Part shown: one piece after another, positions 52,799 to 62,536 of the stretch
How the letters are laid out: the number at the start of each line of letters is the position of its first letter
Numbering within the stretch: the first letter of the stretch is position 1
Origin: an uncultured Aquimarina sp.
GTDB taxonomy: Bacteria > Bacteroidota > Bacteroidia > Flavobacteriales > Flavobacteriaceae
Direction of reading: 5' to 3'
DNA length: 64,000 bases
Assembly (NCBI GenBank): GCA_947502885.1
Contig: CANNBP010000023.1
Location: 1 to 64,000, forward strand
The notes under the pieces: model-generated
What the model was told of the DNA's origin: nothing
Databases searched by the model: none
The model's input: only the letters and a program-made list of their open reading frames with translations
Translations under genes and position numbers: made by a program

Positions 52799-54112
52799 AT
52801 GGGTACTTTTCAGATAGAAGGCGGGCATCAGCTTAAAGGTGAGATAACACCTCAAGGTGCTAAAAATGAAGCCTTACAAATTCTTTGTGCTGTTTTATTG
52901 ACCTCAGACGAAATAATTATTTCTAATATTCCTGATATACGAGATGTAAATAAGCTGATCGATATTTTAGGTAATTTGGGTGTTAAAATCCAAAAATTAG
53001 GAAAAGGAAAATATTCTTTTAAAAGTGATAACCTTGATCTCTCATATATGGAGAGTGAAAAGTTTAAAGAAGAAGGAAGTGGGCTTAGAGGGTCTATTAT
53101 GATTGTAGGGCCTTTATTAGCAAGGTTTGGTAAAGGGTATATCCCAAGACCGGGAGGTGATAAAATAGGAAGAAGACGTTTAGATACGCATTTCGAAGGA
53201 TTTATTAATCTTGGAGCAGAGTTTAGGTATAATAAAGAAGAACGTTTTTATGGAGTTGAAGCTCCAGAAGGTTTAACAGGAACGTATATGCTTCTTGATG
53301 AAGCTTCTGTTACTGGTACAGCTAATATTGTAATGGCGGCTGTATTGGCTAAAGGAACAACTACTATATATAATGCAGCGTGCGAACCGTACTTGCAGCA
53401 GTTGTGTAAGATGTTAATTTCTATGGGAGCCAAAATATCTGGTGTTGGATCTAATTTATTAGAAATTGAAGGAGTTGAGGTATTACATGGTTGTGAGCAT
53501 AGAGTATTACCTGATATGATTGAAATTGGTTCTTGGATAGGTTTGGCCGCTATGACAAAGAGTGAAATCACAATTAAGAATGTGAGTTGGGAAAACCTTG
53601 GAGTTATACCTAGCACTTTTAGAAAACTGGGGATTAAACTTGAGAAAATCAATGATGATATCTATATTCCTGCACATGAGAATGGTTATCAAATAGAAAG
53701 CTACATTGATGGCTCATTTATGACTATTTCTGATGCTCCTTGGCCAGGCTTTACTCCTGATCTTTTAAGTATTGTGTTAGTCGTGGCTACACAGGCAAAA
53801 GGAGAAGTAATGGTGCATCAAAAGATGTTTGAGAGTCGACTTTTCTTTGTTGATAAACTAATTGATATGGGAGCCAAAATTATATTGTGTGACCCGCATA
53901 GAGCAACAATTATAGGACATAACTTTTCTTCAATATTAAAAGCAACCACAATGGTTTCTCCAGATATTAGAGCAGGGATATCTTTACTTATAGCGGCTCT
54001 AAGTGCTAAGGGGACCTCTACAATACACAATATAGAACAAATTGATCGAGGGTATGAAAATATTGATGAACGATTAAGAGCTATAGGAGCAAAAATTGTT
54101 CGCCTTAATTAA
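52799..54112 (+). CDS. murA: UDP-N-acetylglucosamine 1-carboxyvinyltransferase with Asp in place of the active-site Cys
   Basis: 437 residues, first committed step of peptidoglycan synthesis: transfers enolpyruvate from PEP to UDP-GlcNAc. LKGEITPQGAKNEALQIL holds the Lys/Asn substrate pair; GLRGSIMIVGPLLARFGKG and the loop PRPGGDKIGRRRLDTH follow. In E. coli MurA this loop reads PGGCTIG with Cys115; here the residue is Asp121 (codon 53159-53161). Cys-to-Asp MurA enzymes (known in mycobacteria and chlamydiae) stay active but do not react with fosfomycin. The C-terminal FESRLFFVDKLIDMGA and RGYENIDERLRAIGA are normal. Confidence 0.95.
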   Translation: MGTFQIEGGHQLKGEITPQGAKNEALQILCAVLLTSDEIIISNIPDIRDVNKLIDILGNLGVKIQKLGKGKYSFKSDNLDLSYMESEKFKEEGSGLRGSIMIVGPLLARFGKGYIPRPGGDKIGRRRLDTHFEGFINLGAEFRYNKEERFYGVEAPEGLTGTYMLLDEASVTGTANIVMAAVLAKGTTTIYNAACEPYLQQLCKMLISMGAKISGVGSNLLEIEGVEVLHGCEHRVLPDMIEIGSWIGLAAMTKSEITIKNVSWENLGVIPSTFRKLGIKLEKINDDIYIPAHENGYQIESYIDGSFMTISDAPWPGFTPDLLSIVLVVATQAKGEVMVHQKMFESRLFFVDKLIDMGAKIILCDPHRATIIGHNFSSILKATTMVSPDIRAGISLLIAALSAKGTSTIHNIEQIDRGYENIDERLRAIGAKIVRLN

Positions 54113-54382
54113 CTTTTTTTAATTTCTTCTTTATCGTTGTTTTTTAAGCTTTTTTTGAGGCCAATCAAGTTGTATCATACTATTCATGAAAAACTACAGT
54201 CAATTTAGAAATACAATACTACATTTTTTAATATAGTATTAATATCTTTAGGGTGGTAGGTTTGATAAAATCAGAATATGTTTAGCAAGTATTGTTGCTT
54301 TGTTCTGTTGTGAACTATAATTATGGTAAGCGTAATCAAGCTTGTAAATAATATACAAGAATCACCATTTAAAAACATTAAT

Positions 54383-54754
54383 ATGAAATTAGGAGCATTT
54401 TCGGTTAGTCTTAGTGTTAAAGACCTTGATAAGTCAAAGAGTTTTTATGAAAACTTAGGGTTTGTAGTATTTGCAGGTGAAATGGAGAAAAACTATTTGA
54501 TAATGAAAAATGGGAACTCTCTTATAGGATTGTTTCAAGGTATGTTTGAGAATAATATTCTTACATTTAATCCTGGTTGGGACGAGAATGCCAATCAGCT
54601 TGATGATTTTGATGATGTAAGAGAAATTCAAAAAAAACTAAAAACAAAAGGGATAAAGCTAGAGCATGAGGCAGATGAAAGTACAGCTGGACCTGCAAGT
54701 TTTGTTGTTCTTGATCCAGATGGAAATGCTGTTTTGGTTGATCAGCATGTCTAA
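54383..54754 (+). CDS. VOC (glyoxalase/bleomycin-resistance fold) protein
   Basis: 123 residues from the ATG at 54383 (MKLGAFSVSL); an ORF start at 54323 adds 20 non-homologous residues. Paired beta-alpha-beta modules: LSVKDLDKSKSFYENLGFVVF and, in the second half, SFVVLDPDGNAVLVDQH. No clear set of metal ligands for an extradiol or glyoxalase activity can be assigned. Stand-alone gene. Confidence 0.85.
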   Translation: MKLGAFSVSLSVKDLDKSKSFYENLGFVVFAGEMEKNYLIMKNGNSLIGLFQGMFENNILTFNPGWDENANQLDDFDDVREIQKKLKTKGIKLEHEADESTAGPASFVVLDPDGNAVLVDQHV

Positions 54755-55123
54755 CTTCTAATTTTATGGTATTTCTAAATAGCTATGTAAAAGCATGATT
54801 TCTTATCGCTTTTAATAGGTTATGCGAAATGAATATGTTGTATTGAGGTATATGTTTTTAACCTATTTATGAAAAGAAATAAAATACCTTCAATTTCTTT
54901 ATTTATAAAAGTTGTTTAGGGCTTATAATGAAGCATCTTTTCTACTGTATTATATAGGCTAAAGTATTTCGATATGAAAAACTTTTTAAACTTTACTATG
55001 GGTTTCCGTAAAGGGTCTATTCAAAAGAGGTTGTAAATTTATGTAAACTAATATTCGGTCAGTAGTGAGTTTATAATTACAGTGATATTTATATGCAGTT
55101 ATTAATAGAAATAAAATGCAATA
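54755..55123. other. Gene-free stretch
   Basis: AT-rich, no ORF of note, no clear hairpin terminator and no match to the promoter set described elsewhere. I see nothing further in it. Confidence 0.6.
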
Positions 55124-56500
55124 ATGAAACTGAAAAAGATCTTGGTTACTTCTATTTTGGTATTTGTGACCATCTTTATTGTTAAATCACAGACAAATCC
55201 AAATCATGTAAGAGTTCGAGGGTATTATCAAGATGACGGTACATATGTCCAGTCATACTATACAACAGCACCTCTATCGGCGAATAAAGGTAATGGGTTG
55301 GTTAAGAAAAATGTGAACCCCTATACGAGACAACCGGGGTGGGTAGAACCTGATAATAGAACTCTTAAAAATGTGTACAGTGGTTGGAGCGCTAACTTTA
55401 ACAATAAAGATGCTAAAATATGCTCTAATGTAGATTGCAACGAATATAGATTGGTATATAATTATGGTTATATGTACAAGTCTTCATCACATTGTATTTT
55501 GCATACAATGAAATGTGCTAACCCCAGTTGCAATGAGCCTAAGATGATACATAATTATGGATCATCATATGCAGACTTTTGTGAAGAGCATGAATATACA
55601 TGTAAAAATAAGACATGTTATAGAATTGCTAGAGTAGACGATTCTGGTTATAAGAAGAAACGAACAGAGTATTGCGGTGTACATACACCTAAGTGTTATA
55701 ATCCTTCTTGTTTTGAGTATGCGCAGGCAAATTCTTATGATGCAAATTATCAAAAATATTGTAAGAATCATAAGTTTACATGTAGTTATTCAAAATGCTT
55801 CAATATGGCTAGAATAGATGATTCTGGATATAAAAGAGAGCAGACTAAATATTGTGAAATCCATACGCCTAAGTGTAATTATAAATTTTGTTTAGATTAT
55901 GCTCAAATAAATCATTTTGGATCAGGTTATCAAGAGTATTGTAAAGCTCATAAACATACTTGTGAGTATAAGGATTGTGATAATATGGCAAGAGTGGATA
56001 CCTCTGGATATAAAGATGAGCAAACGAGTTTTTGCGAGGGGCATACTCCTGTTTGTGTTAATCCATCTTGTTCTAAATATGCACAGATAAATTATTTTGG
56101 CTCAGGATATGCAAAATATTGCTCAGATCATCGGCATACATGTAAAACAATAAATTGTCATAAGATTGCAAGAATTGATAATTCGGGTTATAGTGGAGAG
56201 CAAACAGATTATTGTAAAGAGCATTCTCCAAAATGTGAAAATTTATCTTGCTCAAATTATTCGCAAGTAAACTATTTTGGATCAGGATATCAAAAGTACT
56301 GTAAAGAGCATCTTCATACATGTAAGGTAGAAACATGTAGTAATAAATCTAGGATTGACAATTCAGGAACTAAAAGTGTGCAAACGGTGTATTGCAAAGA
56401 ACATACCCCGGTTTGTGGTTTTCAAAATTGCCAAGAATACTCAAAATTAATACCTTATGGTAAAATGTATATGAAATATTGTGGAGCCCATATAAAATAG
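55124..56500 (+). CDS. Secreted protein with 12 Cys/His modules
   Basis: 458 residues. Signal peptide (ILVTSILVFVTIFIVKSQ), then a short domain VRVRGYYQDDGTYVQSYY ... NVNPYTRQPGW known from many small secreted bacterial proteins. From about residue 105 to the end lie twelve modules of about 29-31 residues, each C-x4-C ... C-x2-H (for example CSNVDCNEY...HCILH, CANPSCNEP...FCEEH). They alternate between one type with AQxNYFGSGYxxYC and another with ARIDxSGYxxxQTxYC. The regular CCCH set suggests zinc-stabilised or disulfide-stabilised units in a rod-like protein. I know no named family for this array. Orphan gene with gene-free flanks. Confidence 0.8.
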   Translation: MKLKKILVTSILVFVTIFIVKSQTNPNHVRVRGYYQDDGTYVQSYYTTAPLSANKGNGLVKKNVNPYTRQPGWVEPDNRTLKNVYSGWSANFNNKDAKICSNVDCNEYRLVYNYGYMYKSSSHCILHTMKCANPSCNEPKMIHNYGSSYADFCEEHEYTCKNKTCYRIARVDDSGYKKKRTEYCGVHTPKCYNPSCFEYAQANSYDANYQKYCKNHKFTCSYSKCFNMARIDDSGYKREQTKYCEIHTPKCNYKFCLDYAQINHFGSGYQEYCKAHKHTCEYKDCDNMARVDTSGYKDEQTSFCEGHTPVCVNPSCSKYAQINYFGSGYAKYCSDHRHTCKTINCHKIARIDNSGYSGEQTDYCKEHSPKCENLSCSNYSQVNYFGSGYQKYCKEHLHTCKVETCSNKSRIDNSGTKSVQTVYCKEHTPVCGFQNCQEYSKLIPYGKMYMKYCGAHIK

Positions 56501-56936
56501 AATTTTAAAGGCGAGAATGCATGTTACGAGGTTGGTCGTGGATAATAATTTTATGGTTAGTAAGTGAGGAATACGTTATTAAAATTTCGATGAAAGCTTA
56601 ATAGTGAGTAAAACTATTATAACTATGATGGTTTAAAGTAGGAAGCAATTTTAACCGATAATAAGTGGTGGTTTTCTTAAAGAAATAAAAGCTTATCTGA
56701 TTTTAAAATTTGTTTTTTTTTTAACAAAAATATTTTTTTTAATTGTGTTTTCTAAAAATAATTTTGAATGATATAGTTAGATTTAATGGTAAATATTTAT
56801 TAATCAGGTTGTTTTAGGTGGCTGCAATCTTTTTTATGTTTATCTTTTAAAACAAAAAAAAATACTATTTTTATAAAAAAATTAACTTTTTATATAGAAA
56901 TTTAGAATCACGTAATTTATTCCCCTACCACCACTC
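56501..56936. other. Gene-free stretch
   Basis: Very AT-rich, with T and A tracts near 56715-56740 and 56850-56880. No gene or structured element seen; the promoter of the haloperoxidase gene must lie in its 3' part. Confidence 0.5.
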
Positions 56937-59900
56937 ATGATTAAATTCAAAAGTAAACAATGTCTATTATTCATGCATTTTGTATGTGTAGTACTAATTA
57001 GTGGAAACAGCTTGTTTTCACAAAGTTTTGAAAAAATAACTCCTTTTAATATTTCAGATTATTTATCCAGAGCAAATATTGGCGTATCGGTAGCTGATTA
57101 TGATGGAGATAATGATTTAGATGTTTTTGTAGTTAATAATGACAGAGATAATGATGGTGTTTCGATAAGTCGTTTGCTACAAAATAACAATAAAGGGGCC
57201 TTTGTTGATGTTACCGAAGAAGCGGGGCTTATGCCTATAAATTTGGGTAGTGATGATTCTCAGTTTATTCAAAATACAAAATGGGGAGTTTCTTGGGGAG
57301 ATTATGATAATGATGGAGATCCAGATCTGCTATTTAGCAATTTATATAGTATTCTATTATATGAAAATCAGAACAATGGCACTTTTAAAGAAGTAACAGA
57401 AACTGCTGGTCTAATTAAAGTTAATAATTGTGATAATAGAGGTTCGTTATGGTTTGATTTTAATAAAGACGGATATCTAGATATCTATATTAGTGATTAT
57501 AATTCATCTTGTGACCAAAATACTTTATATGTTAATAATGGAGATGGTACTTTTCAGAATATGTCCAATATCATATCAGGTGAGGGTAATGGAAGTAAAT
57601 ATACTTTTATGAGTATTCCTATAGATGTTAATAACGATGGGTGGCTGGATTTGTATTTGGCGAATGATTTTGGGAAAAATGAATTATATATTAATCAGAA
57701 TGGAAATGCTTTTGTTGAGCAAGGACAAACTTATAACTTAGATAATGATAAAGATGGAATGGGATTGTCTGTAGGAGATTATGATAATGATGGTTTTTTT
57801 GATATTTATTTGTCAAATATTGATGAAAACGCCTTGTTTACCCGTAATATGGTAGGTGCATATGTTGATAAAGCTATTGAAATGGGAGTTTTTTTTGCAG
57901 AATGGGCGTGGGATACTAAATTTGGAGATTTTGATCTTGATGGCGATGAAGATTTAATAGTTGCGAATGGTCACAGTCGTGAAAAAAATAGGAATAAGTA
58001 TTTTAAAAATCTAGTAAAAGAAGGAGTTGGTGGTTTTGAGGAGATTTCAGCTAATTTACACATCGATGATAGCACCTATAGTATTTCTAATGAAGCTTTT
58101 GATTATGATAATGATGGAGACTTGGACATGTTAATTACTAATAGTGACAAGCCATATATTTTTTATGAAAATAAAGTTAACAATGCCGGTGATATAGGAA
58201 ACCTTCACTGGATTAAAATTTCATTAAGAGGAACCCTTTCTAATCGCGATGCTATTGGTACAAAAATTTCTATTACTACATCAGAGAATACTTATCATAG
58301 GTATTATCACGGGGCTAGTTTATATTCGCAAAGTTTGCAGCCGGTTCATTTTGGATTGGGAATTGAAGAACAGATACTAGAATTAAAAATTACTTGGCCT
58401 TTAGGTTTGGTAGAGACTTATACTAATCTTGATGTTGATCAAACTATTTTAGCAACAGAAGAACAAGGTTATGAAGTTTTGGATATAACTCCTAGTGTAA
58501 AAACCCCTGGTTGTGTTGATAAAAATGCATGCAATTATAATTCTTTAGCAACAATAGATGATGGTTCTTGCACCTATTTAATAGGAAAAGAAGTTTCAGG
58601 TAATAAAAACTCATATTTTTTACAAAAAGAAACCTATTCTTACCCTATAAGTAATGGTTCTAAGGTTAATTGGCAAATTGTTGGAGGAGAAATATTGACA
58701 ATTAAAGATGATGGCTCTGTTGAAGTAAAATGGGGGGTAGAGGAAAAAGGTAAAATAATTGCTATTGAATCGAATGGATGTGTAAGCTCTCCTGTGATAT
58801 TGACTGTTAATCTAAGGGTTCCTTCATTTGAAATTGGTAACAACTCTGTCGCCAGATTATGGAATGAAGTTTTATTAGATGCTATAAGAAAAGATTTCGC
58901 ACGTCCTACTGTACATGCTAGAAACCTTTTTCATCATAGTATTGCTATGTATGACGCTTGGGCAATTTATGATGAAGAAGCAAGGCCTTATTTAATAGGA
59001 AATAGTGTTCATGGTTTTAATAATGTTTTTGAAGGGTTTGCTACTGAAGAAAATAAAGAAAAAGCAAAAAACCGCACGATTAGCTATGCTTCATATCGTT
59101 TATTAAAGCATAGATTTAAAGACTCTCCGGGTAGGGAGGTATCAGAAGAAAGGTTTGATGTTTTAATGAAAGCGCTTGGATATGATATTGAGTTTATATC
59201 TTCTGATTATAGCTCAGGAAACTCTGCTGCCTTAGGAAACTATATAGCCGAGACAATTATAAAGTATGGTGTCTCTGATGGTTCTAGAGAGGTAAATCTT
59301 TATGATAATAGTTATTACCAGCCCGAAAATAAGCCATTAGCACCTTTGGTGCCAGGAAATAAAACTTTAATAAACCCTAATAAATGGCAACCATTAAGTT
59401 TAGATACCTATATAGATCAAAGTGGTAATTTGATAGAAGGAGAGGTGCCAGAGTTTTTAAGCCCAGAATGGGGTAACGTTTCTCCTTTTTCTCTGGGTAG
59501 TGATGTGAAAAAGGAATATGAAAGATCAGGGAATAAATATATAGTATATCATGACCCAGGTAAGCCTCCGTATCTTGATAATACCAAAGAAACAGTAGAT
59601 GGTAATAATTATAAATGGGGACATTCGTTAGTGTCTATTTGGGGAGCTCATTTAGATCCAAGTGATAATGTTGTTTGGGATATATCTCCAAATTCAATAG
59701 GAAATGTTGATATTGGTCTTTTACCTAATAAGTATTCTGATTATGATAAGTTTTATAAAGAGTTAGAAGGTGGAGATATTGGAAAAGGTTATAATGTTAA
59801 TCCAAAAACAAATAAACCATATGAAGTACAAATGGTTCCTAGAGGAGATTATACAAGAGTGTTGGCTGAATTTTGGGCTGATGGACCGGATTCTGAAACG

Positions 59901-60959
59901 CCTCCAGGACATTGGTTTACGCTGCTAAACTATGTTAATGATCATGAGCTTTTTAAGAAGAAATTAGGGGGCAAAGGAGAGGAGTTAACGGCACTAGAAT
60001 GGGATGTTAAAGCTTATTTTACATTAGGAGGAGCTATGCATGATGCAGCAATTGCGGCATGGGGAATAAAAGGATGGTATGATTATATTAGGCCTATTTC
60101 TGCCATTCGATTTATGGCTGATCAAGGGCAAAGTACTGACCCGTCTAAAGATAATTATGACGTAGCTGGAATTCCGTTAAAAGTAGGGTATATAGAAATT
60201 GTAGAAGAAGGAGATCCATTAGAGGGTAATTTTAAAGAAAATATAGGGAAAATTAAACTTTTTACTTGGCGAGGGCATAACTTTATAAATAACCCTAGTG
60301 AGGATAGTGCGGGAGTAGGGTGGATTCTAGCAGAAAATTGGTGGCCTTATCAAAGACCTTCTTTTGTAACACCTCCATTTGCTGGTTTTGTGTCAGGGCA
60401 TTCAACATATTCTCGAGCAGCAGCAGAAGTAATGACATTGCTTACGGGAGATGCTTTTTTTCCTGGAGGCTATGGGGAGTTTATTGCTAGGAAGAATGAT
60501 TTTTTGGTTTTTGAACAGGGGCCATCTGTTGATGTTAAGTTACAATGGGCTACCTATAGAGATGCATCAGATCAATGTAGTTTGTCAAGAATATGGGGAG
60601 GAATACATCCTCCTGCTGATGATATCCCAGGCAGAAAAATTGGTGAGCAAATAGGGAAACAAGCATATGGATATGCTATACAGTATTTCTCGGGTAAGAA
60701 GGCAAGCAGTACATCAAAAGATATAAGAATGTATCCTAATCCGATTACCAGTAATGAATTGTTTGTGTTAAATACTAAAAGTGACACTTCATTTCAGTTA
60801 TTTTCTTTAATTGGAAACAAAATAAAGATTATAGAAAAAAAATATGATGAATCAACTTCAGCTACTTATTTAAAACTACCAATGTTTGTATCATCCGGAA
60901 TTTACCTTTTGCAAATTAATGAAGAGCAATTCAAAAAAGTTGTTATTAAGTCAAAATAG
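56937..60959 (+). CDS. T9SS-exported FG-GAP/ASPIC - vanadium haloperoxidase fusion
   Basis: 1340 residues. Signal peptide to about residue 30. FG-GAP/VCBS repeats about 40-420 (VADYDGDNDLDVFVVNN, GDYDNDGDPDLLFSN and more). ASPIC/UnbV domain about 430-515 (AIGTKISITTSENTYHRYYH). A small Cys-bearing linker (GCVDKNACNYNSLATIDDGS). Then a vanadium-dependent haloperoxidase/PAP2 domain about 630-1255 with all three vanadate motifs: KGWYDYIRP near 1044, FVSGHST near 1153 and SRIWGGIHPPADD near 1216. The last 80 residues (MYPNPITSNELFVL ... SGIYLLQINEEQFKKVVIK) are a type A T9SS sorting domain. An extracellular enzyme that oxidises halides with H2O2, or an acid phosphatase, is likely; the halide cannot be predicted. 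Confidence 0.9.
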   Translation: MIKFKSKQCLLFMHFVCVVLISGNSLFSQSFEKITPFNISDYLSRANIGVSVADYDGDNDLDVFVVNNDRDNDGVSISRLLQNNNKGAFVDVTEEAGLMPINLGSDDSQFIQNTKWGVSWGDYDNDGDPDLLFSNLYSILLYENQNNGTFKEVTETAGLIKVNNCDNRGSLWFDFNKDGYLDIYISDYNSSCDQNTLYVNNGDGTFQNMSNIISGEGNGSKYTFMSIPIDVNNDGWLDLYLANDFGKNELYINQNGNAFVEQGQTYNLDNDKDGMGLSVGDYDNDGFFDIYLSNIDENALFTRNMVGAYVDKAIEMGVFFAEWAWDTKFGDFDLDGDEDLIVANGHSREKNRNKYFKNLVKEGVGGFEEISANLHIDDSTYSISNEAFDYDNDGDLDMLITNSDKPYIFYENKVNNAGDIGNLHWIKISLRGTLSNRDAIGTKISITTSENTYHRYYHGASLYSQSLQPVHFGLGIEEQILELKITWPLGLVETYTNLDVDQTILATEEQGYEVLDITPSVKTPGCVDKNACNYNSLATIDDGSCTYLIGKEVSGNKNSYFLQKETYSYPISNGSKVNWQIVGGEILTIKDDGSVEVKWGVEEKGKIIAIESNGCVSSPVILTVNLRVPSFEIGNNSVARLWNEVLLDAIRKDFARPTVHARNLFHHSIAMYDAWAIYDEEARPYLIGNSVHGFNNVFEGFATEENKEKAKNRTISYASYRLLKHRFKDSPGREVSEERFDVLMKALGYDIEFISSDYSSGNSAALGNYIAETIIKYGVSDGSREVNLYDNSYYQPENKPLAPLVPGNKTLINPNKWQPLSLDTYIDQSGNLIEGEVPEFLSPEWGNVSPFSLGSDVKKEYERSGNKYIVYHDPGKPPYLDNTKETVDGNNYKWGHSLVSIWGAHLDPSDNVVWDISPNSIGNVDIGLLPNKYSDYDKFYKELEGGDIGKGYNVNPKTNKPYEVQMVPRGDYTRVLAEFWADGPDSETPPGHWFTLLNYVNDHELFKKKLGGKGEELTALEWDVKAYFTLGGAMHDAAIAAWGIKGWYDYIRPISAIRFMADQGQSTDPSKDNYDVAGIPLKVGYIEIVEEGDPLEGNFKENIGKIKLFTWRGHNFINNPSEDSAGVGWILAENWWPYQRPSFVTPPFAGFVSGHSTYSRAAAEVMTLLTGDAFFPGGYGEFIARKNDFLVFEQGPSVDVKLQWATYRDASDQCSLSRIWGGIHPPADDIPGRKIGEQIGKQAYGYAIQYFSGKKASSTSKDIRMYPNPITSNELFVLNTKSDTSFQLFSLIGNKIKIIEKKYDESTSATYLKLPMFVSSGIYLLQINEEQFKKVVIKSK

Positions 60960-61086
60960 AAATTCTTTTGATTTCTCTGTCGTTATAGGTTTGTCTTGAT
61001 ATATCATTTATAAAAGTTTTGGGTAAATAGATTGTTGATATTGATTTTTACAGAAAAAATAATATTTGGATTCTTACTATAGTGTA

Positions 61087-61755
61087 CTTAAAGTTCTGTT
61101 TCCAGAGCTACTAATTACATATTTTGATATTGTAAAACAGAAAACAGTCAAGAGTGTTTTTTGTTTGTGTTTTGAGGAAAAAACCAGTTTGATGAAAGAT
61201 TTTTTCAAAACATAGTGATCTGTTTTTTGATTCCGTAATCAAGATTTCCCTGTTCAAGATAAAAATATTTATCTTCATCTTTGTATTAAGCGAAGTAGAT
61301 GGTTTAATTAAACAACCTAAACAAATTGTTTGATTAATAGGGTGTAGAATTCCTATTACTGTTGAGTTAGCTACTCTTTCTTAAAAATATAGGTTCAAAA
61401 CTCTCTATAGATGAAGTAGCTTTGCTTAAGTAAGGAGATCATACCATTGTCGTCAGCAAGAAGTAACAAAATATTACTGTTGTAGTAATAGAAACTATAA
61501 TAGAACAAGTTGCTGGTAAATTTTTTAAGCCCTCCGCACTGAATGAAACAAGGCAAAAGAAATCACTTTAGATATAGTTAGTAATGAAACTAGTTACAAA
61601 AAAACTAAAAGCAGCTCGAGCTATCTATAGATTAAGTGTGTAGGGATTAGCTCTAGATGTTTTGTAGAAACATAGTCGGGAAGTCATGGATAAGGAAAAT
61701 AATGATATAGAAAAGGTTAAAAACAATAATTTCCGCTTCTATCATGGTATTTAAA
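61087..61755 (+). pseudogene. Decayed ISL3-like transposase
   Basis: Broken frames still spell transposase text in the right order: LKVLFPELLITYFDIVKQ (from 61087), then in another frame DFPVQDKNIYLHLCIKRSRW (about 61244-61305), then LLFLKNIGSKLSIDEVALLK (from 61371), NITVVVIETI, and near the end DKENNDIEK (about 61690). These fit the ISL3-type DDE transposases common in Bacteroidota (SIDE is the first catalytic region). Many stops and frameshifts interrupt it, so it is dead. Terminal repeats are not recognised. The rest of 60960-62095 is otherwise gene-free. Confidence 0.65.
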
Positions 61756-61851
61756 ATTGTCTAACAAATCTACTGTTTTTTGCTATAAAATGGTCTTTTT
61801 TGGAAAATTGGATTGAAAAGGAATAGATTTTAAAAAGGCTTAAAAACAAAG

Positions 61852-61875
61852 AAACCCACTAGTATTAGTGGGTTT
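61852..61875. terminator. Hairpin terminator, possibly bidirectional
   Basis: AAACCCACTA GTAT TAGTGGGTTT, a perfect 10-bp stem with A/T tracts on both sides. It is followed by TGTGACCCCAAGCATCC and AGTTCGAAC, which faintly recall a tRNA 3' end on the minus strand but do not fold as one. Confidence 0.6.
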
Positions 61876-62095
61876 TGCCTTGTGACCCCAAGCATCCAAA
61901 GTTCGAACTTTTACTTAGATTATTTTATTGAAATAGAGAGTTATATAAAAGAGAACCATATTTTGTTAATTGCTTGCTAAGATAATTTAAACATTATTTT
62001 ATTAACTTTTATTTAAGAGATCAGACGATTTTTATCTAAACGCATTCTATCCAAAAATTAGCAAATTAATTATGGAATGTTATCTATTGAAAGTT

Positions 62096-62536
62096 TTAAT
62101 TTTTAAGTGAAAGTTTTAGAAATATTTTTATAAAACGGTATGAGGATAGTAAAGCGAATACAAAACTTAAAATAAATAAAGAGTTTATTATATTTTGTGC
62201 TTCACTAATAAGCGTTTTATAAAAGAGTACATGACTTACTCCGACTACAATTGAAAAAAAACAACCCCAAATTGAGTGTTTTAAGTATACAGAAAGTAAA
62301 TGATAACTATTGTTTTTCTTTAATTCTCTCGTATAAGAATTTTCAATAGAATTGATGATTGTTAAAACTGTTATTAAAAAGCCAATTAAAATGCCGAATA
62401 CATTCAACGATGCATTAACTAAACCCTTGAAATCTAAACAGTATTTTTTTGAAAAAATAAAAGATGTTACTGCTACTACAAAAGATATTGTAATAGGATA
62501 TGTCAATTCCCAAATAGCAGATTTAGAATATTTCAT
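62096..62536 (-). CDS. Four-TM membrane protein of an unknown gene pair
   Basis: 146 residues with four hydrophobic helices (YPITISFVVAVTSFIFS, LNVFGILIGFLITVLTII, WGCFFSIVVGVSHVLFY, IINSLFILSFVFALLSSY). No family is recognised. Its ATG overlaps the stop of the 62533 gene by 4 bp, so it is translated with it. A soluble protein coupled to a small multi-TM protein next to mobile-element remains is a layout seen in defence pairs, but nothing in the sequence proves it. Confidence 0.65.
   Translation of the reverse strand: MKYSKSAIWELTYPITISFVVAVTSFIFSKKYCLDFKGLVNASLNVFGILIGFLITVLTIINSIENSYTRELKKNNSYHLLSVYLKHSIWGCFFSIVVGVSHVLFYKTLISEAQNIINSLFILSFVFALLSSYRFIKIFLKLSLKN

Noticed and set aside
53248..54030. 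Minus-strand ORFs inside murA
   Set aside because: Shadows of a well-conserved gene in the opposite frame.
61875..61915. tRNA-like or attachment-site remnant (CTTGGGGTCACA and GTTCGAAC on the minus strand)
   Set aside because: Only three T-stem pairs form and no acceptor, D or anticodon arm can be built; kept only as a hint that an integration edge may lie here.
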